The translations under genes were made by a program, and so were the position numbers. The notes under the pieces were generated by a model, which saw only the letters and a program-made list of their open reading frames with translations, was not told where the DNA came from and did no database searches. Positions 5,071 through 5,142 of a stretch of 5,142 nucleotides of DNA are shown piece by piece. Origin of the DNA: JBLXBZ01 sp048265185 (GTDB lineage Bacteria > Pseudomonadota > Alphaproteobacteria > Rhizobiales > Stappiaceae); NCBI GenBank assembly GCA_048265185.1, contig JBLXBZ010000030.1, positions 1-5,142 on the forward strand, written 5' to 3'. Numbering within the stretch: the first letter of the stretch is position 1; each line of letters opens with the position of its first letter.

Positions 5071-5120
5071 GCGGTATTACCTGATGCAAGACCGCCGAAA
5101 CCTGCACTCACAGGTGGCGG
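5071..5120. other. Competing hairpins in the right-edge intergenic region, possible mRNA leader
   Basis: CCGCC (5092-5096), a GAA bulge and ACCTG (5100-5104) pair with CAGGT-GGCGG (5111-5120) around a CACTCA loop, making a 10-bp stem. An alternative hairpin pairs GCGGT (5071-5075) with ACCGC (5091-5095), using the same bases. A second ACCTG at 5079-5083 could also capture CAGGT. GGTGGC is repeated at 5114-5119 and 5127-5132. No coding frame with a ribosome site is visible in 4972-5142. The arrangement suits a leader or attenuator of a gene beyond the window, but no known riboswitch family is recognised. Confidence 0.35.
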
Positions 5121-5142
5121 CCTCTGGGTGGCCCCAAGCCCC

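Noticed and set aside
5100..5115. ACCTG-N6-CAGGT as a lux-type quorum-sensing box
   Set aside because: Lux/las boxes need about 10 bases between such arms (20 bp total); here the centre is only 6 bases, and the arms fit a larger RNA stem.

Overview
The window looks like a chromosomal segment of a GC-rich gammaproteobacterium, most probably Pseudomonas sensu lato (Stutzerimonas/P. stutzeri-like). This rests on protein style and gene types, not on a search. No tRNA, rRNA, insertion sequence, integrase or CRISPR array was seen.

Layout, left to right. (1) Bases 2-280, plus strand: C-terminal end of a YjgR/DUF853 HerA-like ATPase. (2) 358-567, minus: a conserved-looking 69-residue charged protein of unknown function, convergent with the ATPase. 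(3) 568-934: a gene-free stretch with hairpin-forming repeats and a symmetrical, bidirectional rho-independent terminator. (4) 935-2380, minus: the bifunctional mannose-6-phosphate isomerase/GDP-mannose pyrophosphorylase of the AlgA/PslB/WbpW type. Its best-supported start is a rare ATC codon behind a good Shine-Dalgarno; an in-frame ATG at 2455 would add 25 residues. (5) 2381-3097: a long upstream region with a near-perfect 22-bp palindrome, a possible AlgU-like promoter and a doubtful open frame starting at 2844. (6) 3098-3874, minus: yaaA. (7) 4009-4971, plus: a dmeF-like cation-diffusion-facilitator efflux gene with an in-frame (His-Asp)6 repeat. (8) 4972-5142: non-coding, with competing hairpins that could be the leader of a gene beyond the window.

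The genes do not form one operon. The GDP-mannose enzyme supplies GDP-mannose precursor for exopolysaccharide or LPS, but no other polysaccharide gene is visible. YaaA (peroxide/iron stress) and DmeF (Co/Ni efflux) are divergent from a 134-bp spacer and may share control, although no regulator gene is present. Nothing amounts to a clearly new biological system. The points most worth checking are the ATC start, the palindrome and orphan frame upstream of it, the possible small RNA before the terminator at 890-923, and the structured leader at the right edge.
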